Shown: positions 8,639 to 17,107, counted from the first letter of the stretch. The stretch is DNA of 39,370 bases from an archaeon (GCA_002688925.1 NZEC01000010.1:1-39370), one strand, 5' to 3'. Notes: generated by a model from the sequence alone, not told the origin. Numbers and translations: made by a program.

Positions 8639-8725
8639 TTTATAAATATTAATCTTAATAATATTAATAAAATTACATAATTTAATAAAATTATTATTTT
8701 AATAATGTCAATAAATGGAGCTTAA
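8639..8725 (+). promoter_or_regulatory. Promoter and AT-only repeat leader of the AbrB-like gene
   Basis: A TATA-like ATTTATAAAT starts near 8639. Between it and the ATG are two direct copies of TTAATAAAATTA (8664-8675 and 8682-8693, 18-base period) and a 7-bp inverted repeat ATTATTA/TAATAAT (8690-8696, 8700-8706). GGAG lies shortly before the start. This is a candidate autoregulatory operator for the swapped-hairpin protein encoded downstream, but the low complexity makes chance repeats likely. Confidence 0.3.
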
Positions 8726-8935
8726 ATGAAAGTAAAATTCATCGGCAAGGCTAAAATAACAAAGCAGGGGCAGGTGACACTGCCTATTGAGGCAAGGGAA
8801 GACCTGAAGATTGAGTCTGAGAGCGAGCTTTACTGGTATTGTGTTGATGACCATCTGGTTGTTGTCAAGGATTTGGTTAGTGTCGAGGATTTAATCAGCA
8901 AAATAAACAAAGTGAAAAAAAGCAATAAAAAATGA
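8726..8935 (+). CDS. AbrB/MazE/SpoVT-like DNA-binding protein
   Basis: A 69-residue swapped-hairpin (looped-hinge helix) regulator. The signature is AKITKQGQVTLPIEAREDLKI at about residues 8-28, followed by a short beta segment with paired acidic and hydrophobic residues and a lysine-rich tail. Such proteins bind DNA as dimers and act as transition regulators or antitoxins. No toxin gene is adjacent: the next gene, 110 bases on, is the BatA-like VWA protein, so it may regulate itself or the MoxR/VWA locus. That link is inference from position. GGAG precedes the ATG by about 6 bases. Confidence 0.85.
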   Translation: MKVKFIGKAKITKQGQVTLPIEAREDLKIESESELYWYCVDDHLVVVKDLVSVEDLISKINKVKKSNKK

Positions 8936-9045
8936 AAATTTACATTACGAATTAAAAAAACCATTAACAAAAATTCAATAAAAAATAGAATAATAATAAA
9001 AAATAATTATTAAAAAATAAAACTCAAATAAATAAAAAGAGGTTA
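8936..9045 (+). other. A-rich, G-poor spacer upstream of the BatA-like gene
   Basis: This 110-base spacer consists largely of runs such as AATAAAAAATAGAATAATAA, with almost no G until the AGAGG Shine-Dalgarno at 9038-9042. No hairpin is apparent. It resembles the other spacers of the same locus. Confidence 0.5.
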
Positions 9046-10914
9046 ATGATGCCGTTTGCAAACACACTTGGGCTTATAGCATTAGCAAGCTTAATCCCGT
9101 TCATAATCCTGTACCTTAGAAAGCCTAGGCCGCAGGACAGGGTCATTCCCTCTTTGATGTTTATACTGCAAAATAAAAAAACGTCGAAGCAGGCTGATTT
9201 TTTGAGAAAATTCCTGACAAATCTGCTCTTTTTTATACAGTTGCTGGCTTTAATAGGATTAAGCATTGCAGTGGCAGAGCCTTATATCACGATACCTTAT
9301 GATGTCTCTCTTGAAAATACCGTGATAATCATTGATGTGAGCGCATCAATGCAGGCATTAGAAGGAAGTTCCAGGTTTGACAATGCAATTAAAGATGCTA
9401 AAAAAGCCTTAAGCGGCAGAAACAGCATAATAATTGCGGAAAATATCCCATTGATAGTTCTGGAAGATGAGGAAAGCGAAACAGCTTCTGATATCTTGGG
9501 AAATTTAAAGCCAAAAGTAACAACAACAAACTTGGGGGATTCTATGCTTTTGGCTAAAGATATACTGCAGGACAGGCCAGGAAGAATTGTTGTGATAAGC
9601 GATTTCAGCAATGTGAATGTTGATGACCTGCTTGTTGTAAAAAGGACATTAAGCTCAGAAGAGGTAGTTGTGAATTTTGTTGATGTATCCAATAATGCTG
9701 AAAATGCAGGGATTATCGGGATGGACGTTGGGAAGCACAGCATAAAGATTTTTGTTAGAAACTTCAATCCAGTACAGAAGCAGATAAGCCTTAAATTGAT
9801 AAAAAATGATGAGGTAATAGCTGAATCCGGAAAAATTAGTGTGCTGCCAAATTCTATAGAGAGTTTTATCTTTGATGACACTCCTACAGGAATAAGCAAA
9901 ATTGAGCTTGAGCCAAAGGATGATTTGGATGTTGATAATATTGCCTATGTAAGCGCTCCTTTAAAGAAAAAAGTGGATGTTTTATTGATAACTAACAGGA
10001 GAAATACAAACCTTGAAAATGCATTATTAGCGTCTAAAGATATAGGGCTTAATGTAGTAAATCCTCCGGTGCTTACTTTGAATACTCATGGAAACAAGAT
10101 AGAGCCTTTTGAGCATGACGTTATTATAACCCATGAGATAAATAATATTGGAAGGAGGGATGGCATTCTTCCCGGGACTTTCAGGGATCTGTCAAGCTAT
10201 GTTAATAATGGGGGAAATTTGATAATTACGGGACAGGATGACCTGAATGAATTTAACAAGGCTGACCTTGAAATTGTAAATTTAAATGAACTGATGCAGG
10301 ATACGAAAAGAGTGTGCGTAGATATCATTAATGAATTCACAAAGCAGTTTGGGAGCGAAAGGTGCTTTTCAACTGTATCGAAATTTTTTGATGCAACTCC
10401 AAAAAAAGAAACAAATGTGATTGCTTCCACAGAAAATATGCCCATTTTGGCAGTTAAAAAGCATTTCAAGGGAAAGATTTTTTATTATGGGATTATTGAT
10501 GAGGCAAGCGACTTCAAGACACTGCCTTCTTATCCAATTTTCTGGAATTCACTGATTAATTTTATGGCAGAGACAGAGGATATAAAAGACTTTAACCTTA
10601 AGACCGGAAAAATCATTACAATAAATGAGCAGCGCGTTAAGACGCCATCTTCTTCCATGAAAACATCAAAGGTGATTTTTGATGAATCCGGAATATATGA
10701 GTTCAATAACAAAAAGTTTGCAGCAAATCTTCTTGATGAAACAGAATCATATGTCACAAAAGAAAGCACGCTTAAAGAAAAGAGCGAGAGCGCTGAAGTC
10801 TTAACAGAACAAAGCACTGAAAGGGATTTTAATCTCAGCAATTTTATCCTTATTGGAGTATTTTTAGTTATGGCTTTTGAGGTATTTTACATAAAAAGAA
10901 GGGGTGATTTATAA
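9046..10914 (+). CDS. BatA-like von Willebrand factor A membrane protein
   Basis: A 622-residue membrane protein. The N-terminus carries the aerotolerance/BatA-type signature: a first span (about residues 5-24) ending in YLRKPRPQ, an amphipathic RVIPSLMF segment, then a second span (about 62-85). A VWA domain follows with a complete MIDAS start DVSAS (about residue 98). The middle part, with NGGNLIITGQDD, resembles the beta/alpha region found in BatA-like proteins. A final span (about 600-616) precedes a basic KRRGDL tail. AGAGG lies before tandem ATG codons at 9046 and 9049. It is the first gene of the MoxR/VWA locus; relatives work with MoxR ATPases in assembling or stressing envelope complexes, but the substrate is unknown. 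Confidence 0.85.
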   Translation: MMPFANTLGLIALASLIPFIILYLRKPRPQDRVIPSLMFILQNKKTSKQADFLRKFLTNLLFFIQLLALIGLSIAVAEPYITIPYDVSLENTVIIIDVSASMQALEGSSRFDNAIKDAKKALSGRNSIIIAENIPLIVLEDEESETASDILGNLKPKVTTTNLGDSMLLAKDILQDRPGRIVVISDFSNVNVDDLLVVKRTLSSEEVVVNFVDVSNNAENAGIIGMDVGKHSIKIFVRNFNPVQKQISLKLIKNDEVIAESGKISVLPNSIESFIFDDTPTGISKIELEPKDDLDVDNIAYVSAPLKKKVDVLLITNRRNTNLENALLASKDIGLNVVNPPVLTLNTHGNKIEPFEHDVIITHEINNIGRRDGILPGTFRDLSSYVNNGGNLIITGQDDLNEFNKADLEIVNLNELMQDTKRVCVDIINEFTKQFGSERCFSTVSKFFDATPKKETNVIASTENMPILAVKKHFKGKIFYYGIIDEASDFKTLPSYPIFWNSLINFMAETEDIKDFNLKTGKIITINEQRVKTPSSSMKTSKVIFDESGIYEFNNKKFAANLLDETESYVTKESTLKEKSESAEVLTEQSTERDFNLSNFILIGVFLVMAFEVFYIKRRGDL

Positions 10915-10952
10915 TTGCAATAATACTGCCCGATATAAGCAATGTATTCTGC

Positions 10953-13412
10953 ATGTCAAAATTCTGCTTGAGATATTCTTATGTGGTTTTTTTAATCATA
11001 CTGATTGTTATAATCTTATACTTCTCAATAAGAAAAAATTTCATAAAATTTTTGGATAAAGCTGAGCAGCAAAGCTATGAAAGGGAAAAAAAGAAACAGA
11101 GGCTTATTTTCTTTGGGATAAGGTCTGTGATTTTTGTATTATTATTGATTGCAATAGCTTCTCCGTTTTTGCTTGAAACAAAAACTGTAAAGGGAAATCC
11201 AAGAATCACTATTTTGGTAGATAATTCAACGTCCCTTAATTTATTTGAGTATGGCCTTGAAAAAGAGCTTGTTAAAAAATTAAAAGGCAAGATACCGGTT
11301 ACTGTAAGGCATATTGCTTCCGGCGACAAATCTGCAATAGGAGATGGGATCTTAAACAATATAGGTAGGGATGAGAATGTTCTTGTGATAAGCGACGGGA
11401 ACAGCAATTCCGGGAAGCTTTTAGGAGATATTATGCTGCTTGCATCTTCCTTAAATGCAACAGTAAGCACTTTAGGCATGGAGCCGGTAAGAAGTGATGT
11501 TGGCGTTGAGATTATAGGTCCGGCAGAAGCTATAAGGGATACAGATGAAGTATTTATTGTAAATGTGAATACTGTCGGGGAAAATGTGCCTTATACTCTT
11601 GAGGTGAGGTTTGATGAAGAGATTGTCATTGCAAGAAGCGATGATAAGAGCAAAAGCTTTACATTAAGGAAAAAGCTGCCGGAAGGGTATCATAAAATTA
11701 CTGCAGAACTTTTGAATGTCGGAAGCAATGATTATTTTAAGCAGAACAATAAATATTTTAAGACAGTTAAAGTAGTGCCTAGGCCAAGAGTATTGTTTGT
11801 TTCAGATAAAAGCTCTCCTTTAACAAGTGAATTAGGCAAGATTTATGACTTAACAACTGTAAGTGTAGTTCCAAATGACTTAAGCAGTTACCTAGCAGTT
11901 GTTTTGGATGACCTTCCTGCAAATAAATTTTTGCAGCATATAGACAGGTTAAGCAGCTATGTTTCTGATGGTAATGGATTATTTGTAGTTGGAGGCCAGA
12001 ATTCATATGACCGGGGAGGATATAAGGGAACGTTTATAGAAACTTTATTGCCGGTAAAAACAGGTTCAGGGGAAGAGTCTGAAAAGAGTGATGTGCATGT
12101 TGTCATTATAATTGATGTTTCCGGGACAACAGGAAAAGTTTACAATGCCAATACAGGCCAGTATGAGGTAAGGGGATATGATCTAGTGATAAAGTCCCAG
12201 GCAGTAAGCGTTATTGACAGCCTTGACAAAAAGAACAATGTTGGAGTTGTTGTGATTGGAACAAGGAATCCGACCGGAACTGTTGTAACGCTTGCAGATA
12301 TAGCGCCTTTGAAAGACAAGAAAAAAGGGATTATTGATAAGATCTCAAGAATTGACAGAGATAAAGTAGGGGGGCAGACTGACATTAAAATAGGGATTGA
12401 GAAAGCCAACCGGATGCTGAGAAGTGTTGGGGGAGGGAAAAATATAATTTTGTTGTCTGATGGAAGAGGCATCAACCCTGCTCCACAAGAAGAAGTTAAG
12501 GAAACTATGAGGCAGGCAAACGCAAGGGGTATTAAAGCCTATGTAGCAGGCATCGGTGCGAGTGACGACCAGGATCACTCTTTCCTAGCAGATATAGCAT
12601 CTATAGGTGGAGGAATTTATTTTCCAATTGATGCTTCCAATAAATTAAAGATAATTTTTGGAGAACCTGAAAGCAAGGATGATAAGGAATTTCTCAACAG
12701 GCTTGTTTTATTAGATACTACTCATTTCATAACTTATAACCAGACCTTGGATGTTGTTGTAAGCGGATATAATTATGTGATTCCAAAGCCCTCTGCAAGA
12801 ATGCTTATTACAACAAATAAAAATATACCTATAATGGTTACATGGAGGTTTGGGCTTGGGAGAGTAGTAAGCTTAGCGACTGATGACGGAAGCAAGTGGT
12901 CAGGGGAATTTTTAAGCAAGGAAAATTCAAAAGTGCTGACTAAGGCAATTAACTGGGCTATTGGAGACTTAACAAGAAAAAAGAATTTTGATGTGAAAAT
13001 TAAAGATACTACTCTAGGAAATCCTATGTCTGTAAGTGTTGTGTCTGATAGTCTGCCAAGGCATGAAAAGCTTAGTTTTGTGAAAGCGGATGTCAATCTT
13101 TACAATGCAAAATATAATCCTACTGGTACAGGATTTTATAATTTTTTAGGGGCAGATGCTGCTGTCAATTATAAGGATGAATTCAAGGATCTGGGAGTTA
13201 ATGACGAGTTCATAGAGCTTGTAGAGCAGACTCAAGGGAAGGTCTTTGACAAGGATGATATAGATGGAATATTGGAGTTTGTCAAGGAAAAATCAAAAAG
13301 AATAAAAGTGGATACAACTGAATTTAAGTGGCCGTTTTTAATTGCTGCTTTATTATTGTTTTTGGCTGAGATAGGGTTAAGGAGGGTGTGGGAGAATAAA
13401 GGTTATAGATAA
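10953..13412 (+). CDS. Large VWA-domain membrane protein of the MoxR locus
   Basis: An 819-residue protein with two N-terminal spans (about residues 8-26 and 50-68), a VWA-like segment starting ILVDNSTSLN (a DxSxS MIDAS form), a glutamine-amidotransferase-like region with NGLFVVGGQNSYDRGGY and ETLLPV, then a second VWA domain starting IIDVSGTTG (DxSxT variant), and a C-terminal span (about 790-808). This order resembles large membrane VWA/amidotransferase-like proteins encoded beside BatA. The start is uncertain: no Shine-Dalgarno precedes ATG 10953, but the frame is open upstream to an ATT at 10914 overlapping the previous stop, with GGTGA 6 bases before it. That would add 13 residues. Confidence 0.82.
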   Translation: MSKFCLRYSYVVFLIILIVIILYFSIRKNFIKFLDKAEQQSYEREKKKQRLIFFGIRSVIFVLLLIAIASPFLLETKTVKGNPRITILVDNSTSLNLFEYGLEKELVKKLKGKIPVTVRHIASGDKSAIGDGILNNIGRDENVLVISDGNSNSGKLLGDIMLLASSLNATVSTLGMEPVRSDVGVEIIGPAEAIRDTDEVFIVNVNTVGENVPYTLEVRFDEEIVIARSDDKSKSFTLRKKLPEGYHKITAELLNVGSNDYFKQNNKYFKTVKVVPRPRVLFVSDKSSPLTSELGKIYDLTTVSVVPNDLSSYLAVVLDDLPANKFLQHIDRLSSYVSDGNGLFVVGGQNSYDRGGYKGTFIETLLPVKTGSGEESEKSDVHVVIIIDVSGTTGKVYNANTGQYEVRGYDLVIKSQAVSVIDSLDKKNNVGVVVIGTRNPTGTVVTLADIAPLKDKKKGIIDKISRIDRDKVGGQTDIKIGIEKANRMLRSVGGGKNIILLSDGRGINPAPQEEVKETMRQANARGIKAYVAGIGASDDQDHSFLADIASIGGGIYFPIDASNKLKIIFGEPESKDDKEFLNRLVLLDTTHFITYNQTLDVVVSGYNYVIPKPSARMLITTNKNIPIMVTWRFGLGRVVSLATDDGSKWSGEFLSKENSKVLTKAINWAIGDLTRKKNFDVKIKDTTLGNPMSVSVVSDSLPRHEKLSFVKADVNLYNAKYNPTGTGFYNFLGADAAVNYKDEFKDLGVNDEFIELVEQTQGKVFDKDDIDGILEFVKEKSKRIKVDTTEFKWPFLIAALLLFLAEIGLRRVWENKGYR

Positions 13413-13640
13413 GAAAATATTAAAAAACAAAGCCAATAAAAAATATCATAAACAAAAAAACAATAAACAAAAATTTCAATATAAAAAATACAATTAAGTA
13501 GTAATAATAAAAATACAAATTATAAATAATAAACAATTATTAGAAATTAAAAGAATAATAAAAAACCAATGAAAGATAATTAATAAAATTAAAAAATAAT
13601 ATAAATAAAAAACACTAAAACAATGGAAGGTTGATTAAAA
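13413..13640 (+). other. Long A-rich, nearly G-free spacer
   Basis: 228 bases without a gene, made of AATAAAAA, AAACAATAAAC and similar units. A predominates over T on this strand, G is almost absent until GGAAGG near 13625, and I see no clear inverted repeat. If transcribed it would be an unstructured leader or spacer for the coiled-coil gene. Confidence 0.55.
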
Positions 13641-14138
13641 ATGGCATTTATGAAAAGGGATGTGAATATGGGATTATTAATTTTGATAATCGCATCAATA
13701 ATATTGTTCAGCGGGTTTAGTGTTTATTACCAGACCAGTTTCAAGGATGTTTCATTGGAATACCAAGATAAATTAGAGCAGCTGGGCAAAGTGACAAAAG
13801 AATTAACTTCGCAAAAACAGGAGCTGAATGAAACATACAGCTTAAGGGTCAAGGCAGAGGAAGACAGAAAAGTGCTTGACGTTAGATACAAGGATGTGAG
13901 TGATGAGAATGAAAGAATAAATGCGGATAATGCAAATTTGCGCTCAGAGATAAGCAGCACAAAAAACAAATTAGCAGAGAAAATAGCAGAAGTGGCTGCA
14001 ACAAAGGTATTGCTGGCGCAAGTACAAAATAGCCTGGCTGCAGCTAACAGCAAAATAAGCTCATTAAAATCCAAACTGGATGATGTGTGCGATGATTACA
14101 CACCATTAAATGCCGACGTAGAGCATGACAGATGCTGA
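13641..14138 (+). CDS. Membrane-anchored coiled-coil protein
   Basis: A 165-residue protein of unknown function. An N-terminal span (about residues 11-28) is followed by a long helical, charged segment (about 36-150) with heptad-like spacing of Leu, Val and Ile, predicted to be a coiled coil, and a short tail with two cysteines (DDVCDDY and the final C). It most likely spans the membrane once, with the coiled coil projecting from it. It sits between the large VWA protein and another membrane protein on the same strand, so it is probably a structural partner of the MoxR/VWA complex. No catalytic motif is visible. The two C-terminal Cys could support disulfide-linked oligomers. Confidence 0.75.
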   Translation: MAFMKRDVNMGLLILIIASIILFSGFSVYYQTSFKDVSLEYQDKLEQLGKVTKELTSQKQELNETYSLRVKAEEDRKVLDVRYKDVSDENERINADNANLRSEISSTKNKLAEKIAEVAATKVLLAQVQNSLAAANSKISSLKSKLDDVCDDYTPLNADVEHDRC

Positions 14139-14143
14139 TAATG

Positions 14144-14181
14144 AGAAAATTTCATAAATTAGAGAAATAGTGAAATTTTCT
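14144..14181 (+). other. Perfect 11-bp stem hairpin just after a stop codon
   Basis: AGAAAATTTCA (14144-14154) pairs fully with TGAAATTTTCT (14171-14181) around a 16-base loop, starting five bases after the coiled-coil gene stop. No U-tract follows, so a classical intrinsic terminator is unlikely. mRNA 3'-end processing or stabilisation within the operon is an alternative. Confidence 0.55.
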
Positions 14182-14213
14182 GGTGTTGAATCCCAACAAT
14201 ATTAATTTACTAA

Positions 14214-14993
14214 ATGAAAAACTTCATTAAGGCTATTAGGGAAATTAACAAAACCTTGAATTTTTTTATTTTTTTTGAGAGCATGCTAAATGCAGCTATA
14301 TTCTTCCTTGTGGTTTATTTTTTGTTGTCTTTAGTAAATTTATATCCTGTACTGGCAGTTATGCCTGCTGCAATATACTTTTTTATAAGGATGTATGTTA
14401 ATCTGAAAATTGATAAAAGGAAAGCTGTCGAGGGGAAATATGAGCCTTTAAAAGAAAAATTAAGGACAGCTGCAGATAATCTCGATAAAGATAATCCTGT
14501 TGTAAATGAGCTGCAGGAAGATGTGATACATGACTTAAAGCATGTTGGGCTGTCTTCTTTTATACAAACAAAAAATCTGTCTTACAAAATCTTGGCTTCA
14601 ATACTCCTTTCCTTTGCAATAGTCTTTGCAACGACATTCAACCTGTATATTGTTGATTTAAACACATTTTTAGGCAATGTCCCTGATATGATAGAAAACA
14701 TAAATCCGCTGGGAAAAAGGTCAAGCAATGTTCTTGGAGAGGTAAATGAAAGCGAGGATATTTACGGGGATAGCAAGCTTGCTGTTCTTGGGGAAAAGCA
14801 GATAGACATAAAGATAAAGCCAGTAAATTATGAGATCAATGTAAGGGAATCAGGGGATGTTGAGCAGAAGCAGTTTGATGAGATTTTTCCAAATGAGGTT
14901 TTTATTGAGCAGTCATCTGCTTTAGAGGAGAAAATACCTGAAGAGGAGCAGGAACTTGTAAAAAGTTATTTTAATAAGCTTGCTAAAGGATAG
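14214..14993 (+). CDS. Membrane protein of the MoxR locus, unknown family
   Basis: A 259-residue protein with two close N-terminal spans (about residues 15-38 and 42-58), a charged helical cytoplasmic stretch (60-115, with KYEPLKEKLRTAADNLDKDN), a third span (about 125-147) and a C-terminal acidic domain of about 110 residues ending with EEEQELVKSYFNKLAKG. The layout of a double span plus an acidic soluble tail recalls uncharacterised membrane proteins found next to MoxR and DUF58 genes. I cannot name a family. No Shine-Dalgarno is evident. Its position between the coiled-coil and MoxR genes suggests a role in the same membrane complex. Confidence 0.72.
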   Translation: MKNFIKAIREINKTLNFFIFFESMLNAAIFFLVVYFLLSLVNLYPVLAVMPAAIYFFIRMYVNLKIDKRKAVEGKYEPLKEKLRTAADNLDKDNPVVNELQEDVIHDLKHVGLSSFIQTKNLSYKILASILLSFAIVFATTFNLYIVDLNTFLGNVPDMIENINPLGKRSSNVLGEVNESEDIYGDSKLAVLGEKQIDIKIKPVNYEINVRESGDVEQKQFDEIFPNEVFIEQSSALEEKIPEEEQELVKSYFNKLAKG

Positions 14994-15118
14994 ATTAAAA
15001 TAAACATAATACAATATAAAAACAAACAATTAATAATAAGATTTAAAAACATATAAAAAAATTAATAAATATAAAAGTAAAAGGTAATTGTATAGTGATT
15101 TTTAAAAGAGGTGGATTT
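14994..15118 (+). other. A-rich, G-poor spacer upstream of moxR
   Basis: The spacer repeats AATATAAAAACAAACAATTAATAA-like sequence. A TATA-like ATTTAAAAAC occurs near 15041 and the Shine-Dalgarno GAGGTGG at 15108-15114 fixes the MoxR start at 15119. Confidence 0.5.
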
Positions 15119-16054
15119 ATGAAGAATTACAAACATGTTTTTGACGCTGTTTTTAAGGAAATAAACAAGGTTATTGTCGGTCAGAATGATGTTATTGAGC
15201 AGATTTTAGTTTCTATTCTATGCAACAGCAATGCTCTGCTGGAAGGCTATCCTGGCTTGGCTAAAACCCTTGTTGTAAGGACATTAGCTGATTTAATGAA
15301 CCTTAAGTTCAGCAGGATACAAAATACTCCTGACTTAATGCCTTCAGATATAACAGGTACACATATAATTGAGGAAACATCCGGCAAAAGAAACTTTAAA
15401 TTTCAGCCAGGGCCTATATTCGCAAATATTGTTTTAGCAGATGAGATCAACAGGGCAACGCCAAAAACCCAGAGTGCTTTATTAGAAGCAATGCAGGAAA
15501 AGCAGGTTACAGTAGGAAACAGCACGTTTAAGCTTGACCTTCCGTTTTTTGTATTAGCGACGCAAAACCCAATTGAGCAGGAAGGAACCTATGCCCTGCC
15601 TGAGGCGCAAGCTGACAGGTTTTTGCTGAAAATTAAGGTTGGCTATCCTTCTTTTGATGAAGAAAAGGAGATTGTAGGCAGGTTTGCTTCTGTTTCAAAA
15701 GAGACCAAGCTAAAGACATTGCTTAATAAAAACCATTTGCTTAGCCTGCAAAGCCTGACAAGACAGGTTCCTGTCGCAAATGACATAAAAACCAGGGCTA
15801 TCAAACTAATAATGGCTACAAGGACAAACAAGGATGTTATTAGTTATGGTGCTTCTCCAAGAGCATCAATTGGAATTTTGCTTGCGTCAAAAGCACGTGC
15901 ATTAATCAGAGGCAGAAATCATGTGAGCAATGAAGATATTAATGAGATGGCATATCCTATAATGAGGCACAGGGTGATTTTAAATTTTGAGGCAGAGAGG
16001 AAGGGAATGACAACGGATGATGCAATAAAGCATATACTGGATAAGGTTAAGTGA
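15119..16054 (+). CDS. MoxR-family AAA+ ATPase
   Basis: A 311-residue AAA+ ATPase of the MoxR branch, thought to act as a chaperone that remodels VWA-domain partners. Walker A is GYPGLAKT (about residue 42), Walker B LADEINRATPKTQSALLEAMQEKQ (about 105-128), sensor 1 ATQNP with the following EQEGTYALPEAQADRF stretch, and sensor 2 near GASPRASI. These are all MoxR hallmarks. I start at ATG 15119 (MKNYKH) because GAGGTG lies 5-6 bases upstream; the track start at 15095 precedes that site. It is encoded between a membrane protein and the DUF58 gene, the usual MoxR-DUF58 pairing. Confidence 0.94.
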   Translation: MKNYKHVFDAVFKEINKVIVGQNDVIEQILVSILCNSNALLEGYPGLAKTLVVRTLADLMNLKFSRIQNTPDLMPSDITGTHIIEETSGKRNFKFQPGPIFANIVLADEINRATPKTQSALLEAMQEKQVTVGNSTFKLDLPFFVLATQNPIEQEGTYALPEAQADRFLLKIKVGYPSFDEEKEIVGRFASVSKETKLKTLLNKNHLLSLQSLTRQVPVANDIKTRAIKLIMATRTNKDVISYGASPRASIGILLASKARALIRGRNHVSNEDINEMAYPIMRHRVILNFEAERKGMTTDDAIKHILDKVK

Positions 16055-16238
16055 AAACCATTGAAAAATAAACAATTAAAAATAAAATCAATAAAAAAAT
16101 TCCAATAATTAAAAAAATACATTAAAAATTAAAATAATTCAAATTAAAACTTATTAAAAAAATAAATAATTAAAATTTAATAAAAATCAGTCCAGAATTA
16201 TTATTTTTTAAATTATAACAAAATTAAAATCAAATAAA
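16055..16238 (+). other. A-rich, G-poor spacer upstream of the DUF58 gene
   Basis: 184 bases of AATAAAA/AATTAAAA-type sequence with very few G. Near its end TTTTTTAAATTATAAC (about 16204-16219) could be a TATA box 25-30 bases before ATG 16239, giving the DUF58 gene its own leaderless start. Confidence 0.5.
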
Positions 16239-17087
16239 ATGATTAATACTGACTTTCTAAACCAGCTGGACAGGTTTCATCTTGTTGTAAAGAAGAGAGT
16301 TACGTCAAATTACATGGGGCCAAGAAGGTCTATAGCAACTGGGAGGGGGCTTACTTTCAAAGAGCATAGGATGTATGCGCCCGGAGATGATATAAGGCTT
16401 ATTGACTGGAAGGTATTTGCCAGAACAGATGATTTGTATGTGAAGACTTTTGAGGAGGAAAGGAACTTAACTGTCCATGTCATAATGGATGCAAGTGCTT
16501 CAATGGGTTTTGGCAAGCCAATAAATAAATTTGACTATGCCTCTATGCTGGGTGTTGGTTTTGCCTATCTTGCTATGAAGGATAATGAAAAATTTCAATT
16601 CTCTACATTTGCTGAAGGGCTTGATGTGTTCCAGCCGAGAAGAGGAATGTCCCAGCTTGCAAGCATGGTTTATCATCTTAACAATACAAAGACGCAGGGA
16701 CATTCAAAGCTATTGGACGGGATGGTGCAGTACAAGAAAGTCATTGGAAACAGGTCATTGCTTGTGCTGATATCTGATTTTTTATTGGATATTGATGAGG
16801 TTACAGAAGCGCTTTATACTCTTGGAGATCATGAGATAAAAATAGTGCAGGTTCTGGATCCTATTGAAAAAGATTTGAAGTACAGCGGAGACTTTAAATT
16901 AACAGACAGCGAGACAAAAAATAAATTAAGGACTTATATCAGCCCAAGATTAAGGGTGCAGTACCAGCAGATGCTTGATAACCATTCTGCAAAGATAGAA
17001 GAAACGTGCAATAGATTAGGAATGCATTTTCATCTGCTAACAACAGATACTCCTATTTTTGATGCCTTCTATAGGGTTTTAGAATAG
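16239..17087 (+). CDS. DUF58 protein with VWA-like fold
   Basis: A 282-residue soluble protein of the DUF58 family, the standard partner of MoxR ATPases. The signature runs RSIATGRGLTFKEHRMYAPG, DDIRLIDWKVFARTDDLYVK and then the VWA beta strand with MIDAS residues in VIMDASASMGFG (about residues 82-93). The rest fits a VWA-like domain ending DAFYRVLE. No Shine-Dalgarno precedes the ATG. The 3' end is odd: the last codons form one arm of a 9-bp inverted repeat spanning the stop, and a partial second copy of the C-terminal coding sequence follows 20 bases downstream. It is the last gene of the plus-strand MoxR/VWA locus. Confidence 0.93.
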   Translation: MINTDFLNQLDRFHLVVKKRVTSNYMGPRRSIATGRGLTFKEHRMYAPGDDIRLIDWKVFARTDDLYVKTFEEERNLTVHVIMDASASMGFGKPINKFDYASMLGVGFAYLAMKDNEKFQFSTFAEGLDVFQPRRGMSQLASMVYHLNNTKTQGHSKLLDGMVQYKKVIGNRSLLVLISDFLLDIDEVTEALYTLGDHEIKIVQVLDPIEKDLKYSGDFKLTDSETKNKLRTYISPRLRVQYQQMLDNHSAKIEETCNRLGMHFHLLTTDTPIFDAFYRVLE

Positions 17088-17092
17088 AAGGC
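17064..17092 (+). terminator. Hairpin spanning the DUF58 stop codon
   Basis: GCCTTCTAT (17064-17072) and ATAGAAGGC (17084-17092) are a perfect 9-bp inverted repeat around an 11-base loop, with the TAG stop inside the second arm. No U-tract follows directly, so it is only a possible 3'-end or termination structure between convergent genes. Confidence 0.4.
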
Positions 17093-17107
17093 TAGGAACG
17101 AAGTGAC

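Noticed and set aside
8726-8935. Toxin-antitoxin pair with the AbrB-like protein as antitoxin
   Set aside because: No small toxin ORF lies on either side; the neighbours are thrS and a large VWA protein.
9297-9899. Minus-strand 200-residue ORF inside the BatA-like gene
   Set aside because: Shadow of the coding strand: low-complexity Ser/Leu/Phe composition and no promoter.
10915-10923. TTG at 10915 as start of the large VWA gene
   Set aside because: It is in another frame and hits a TAA two codons later.
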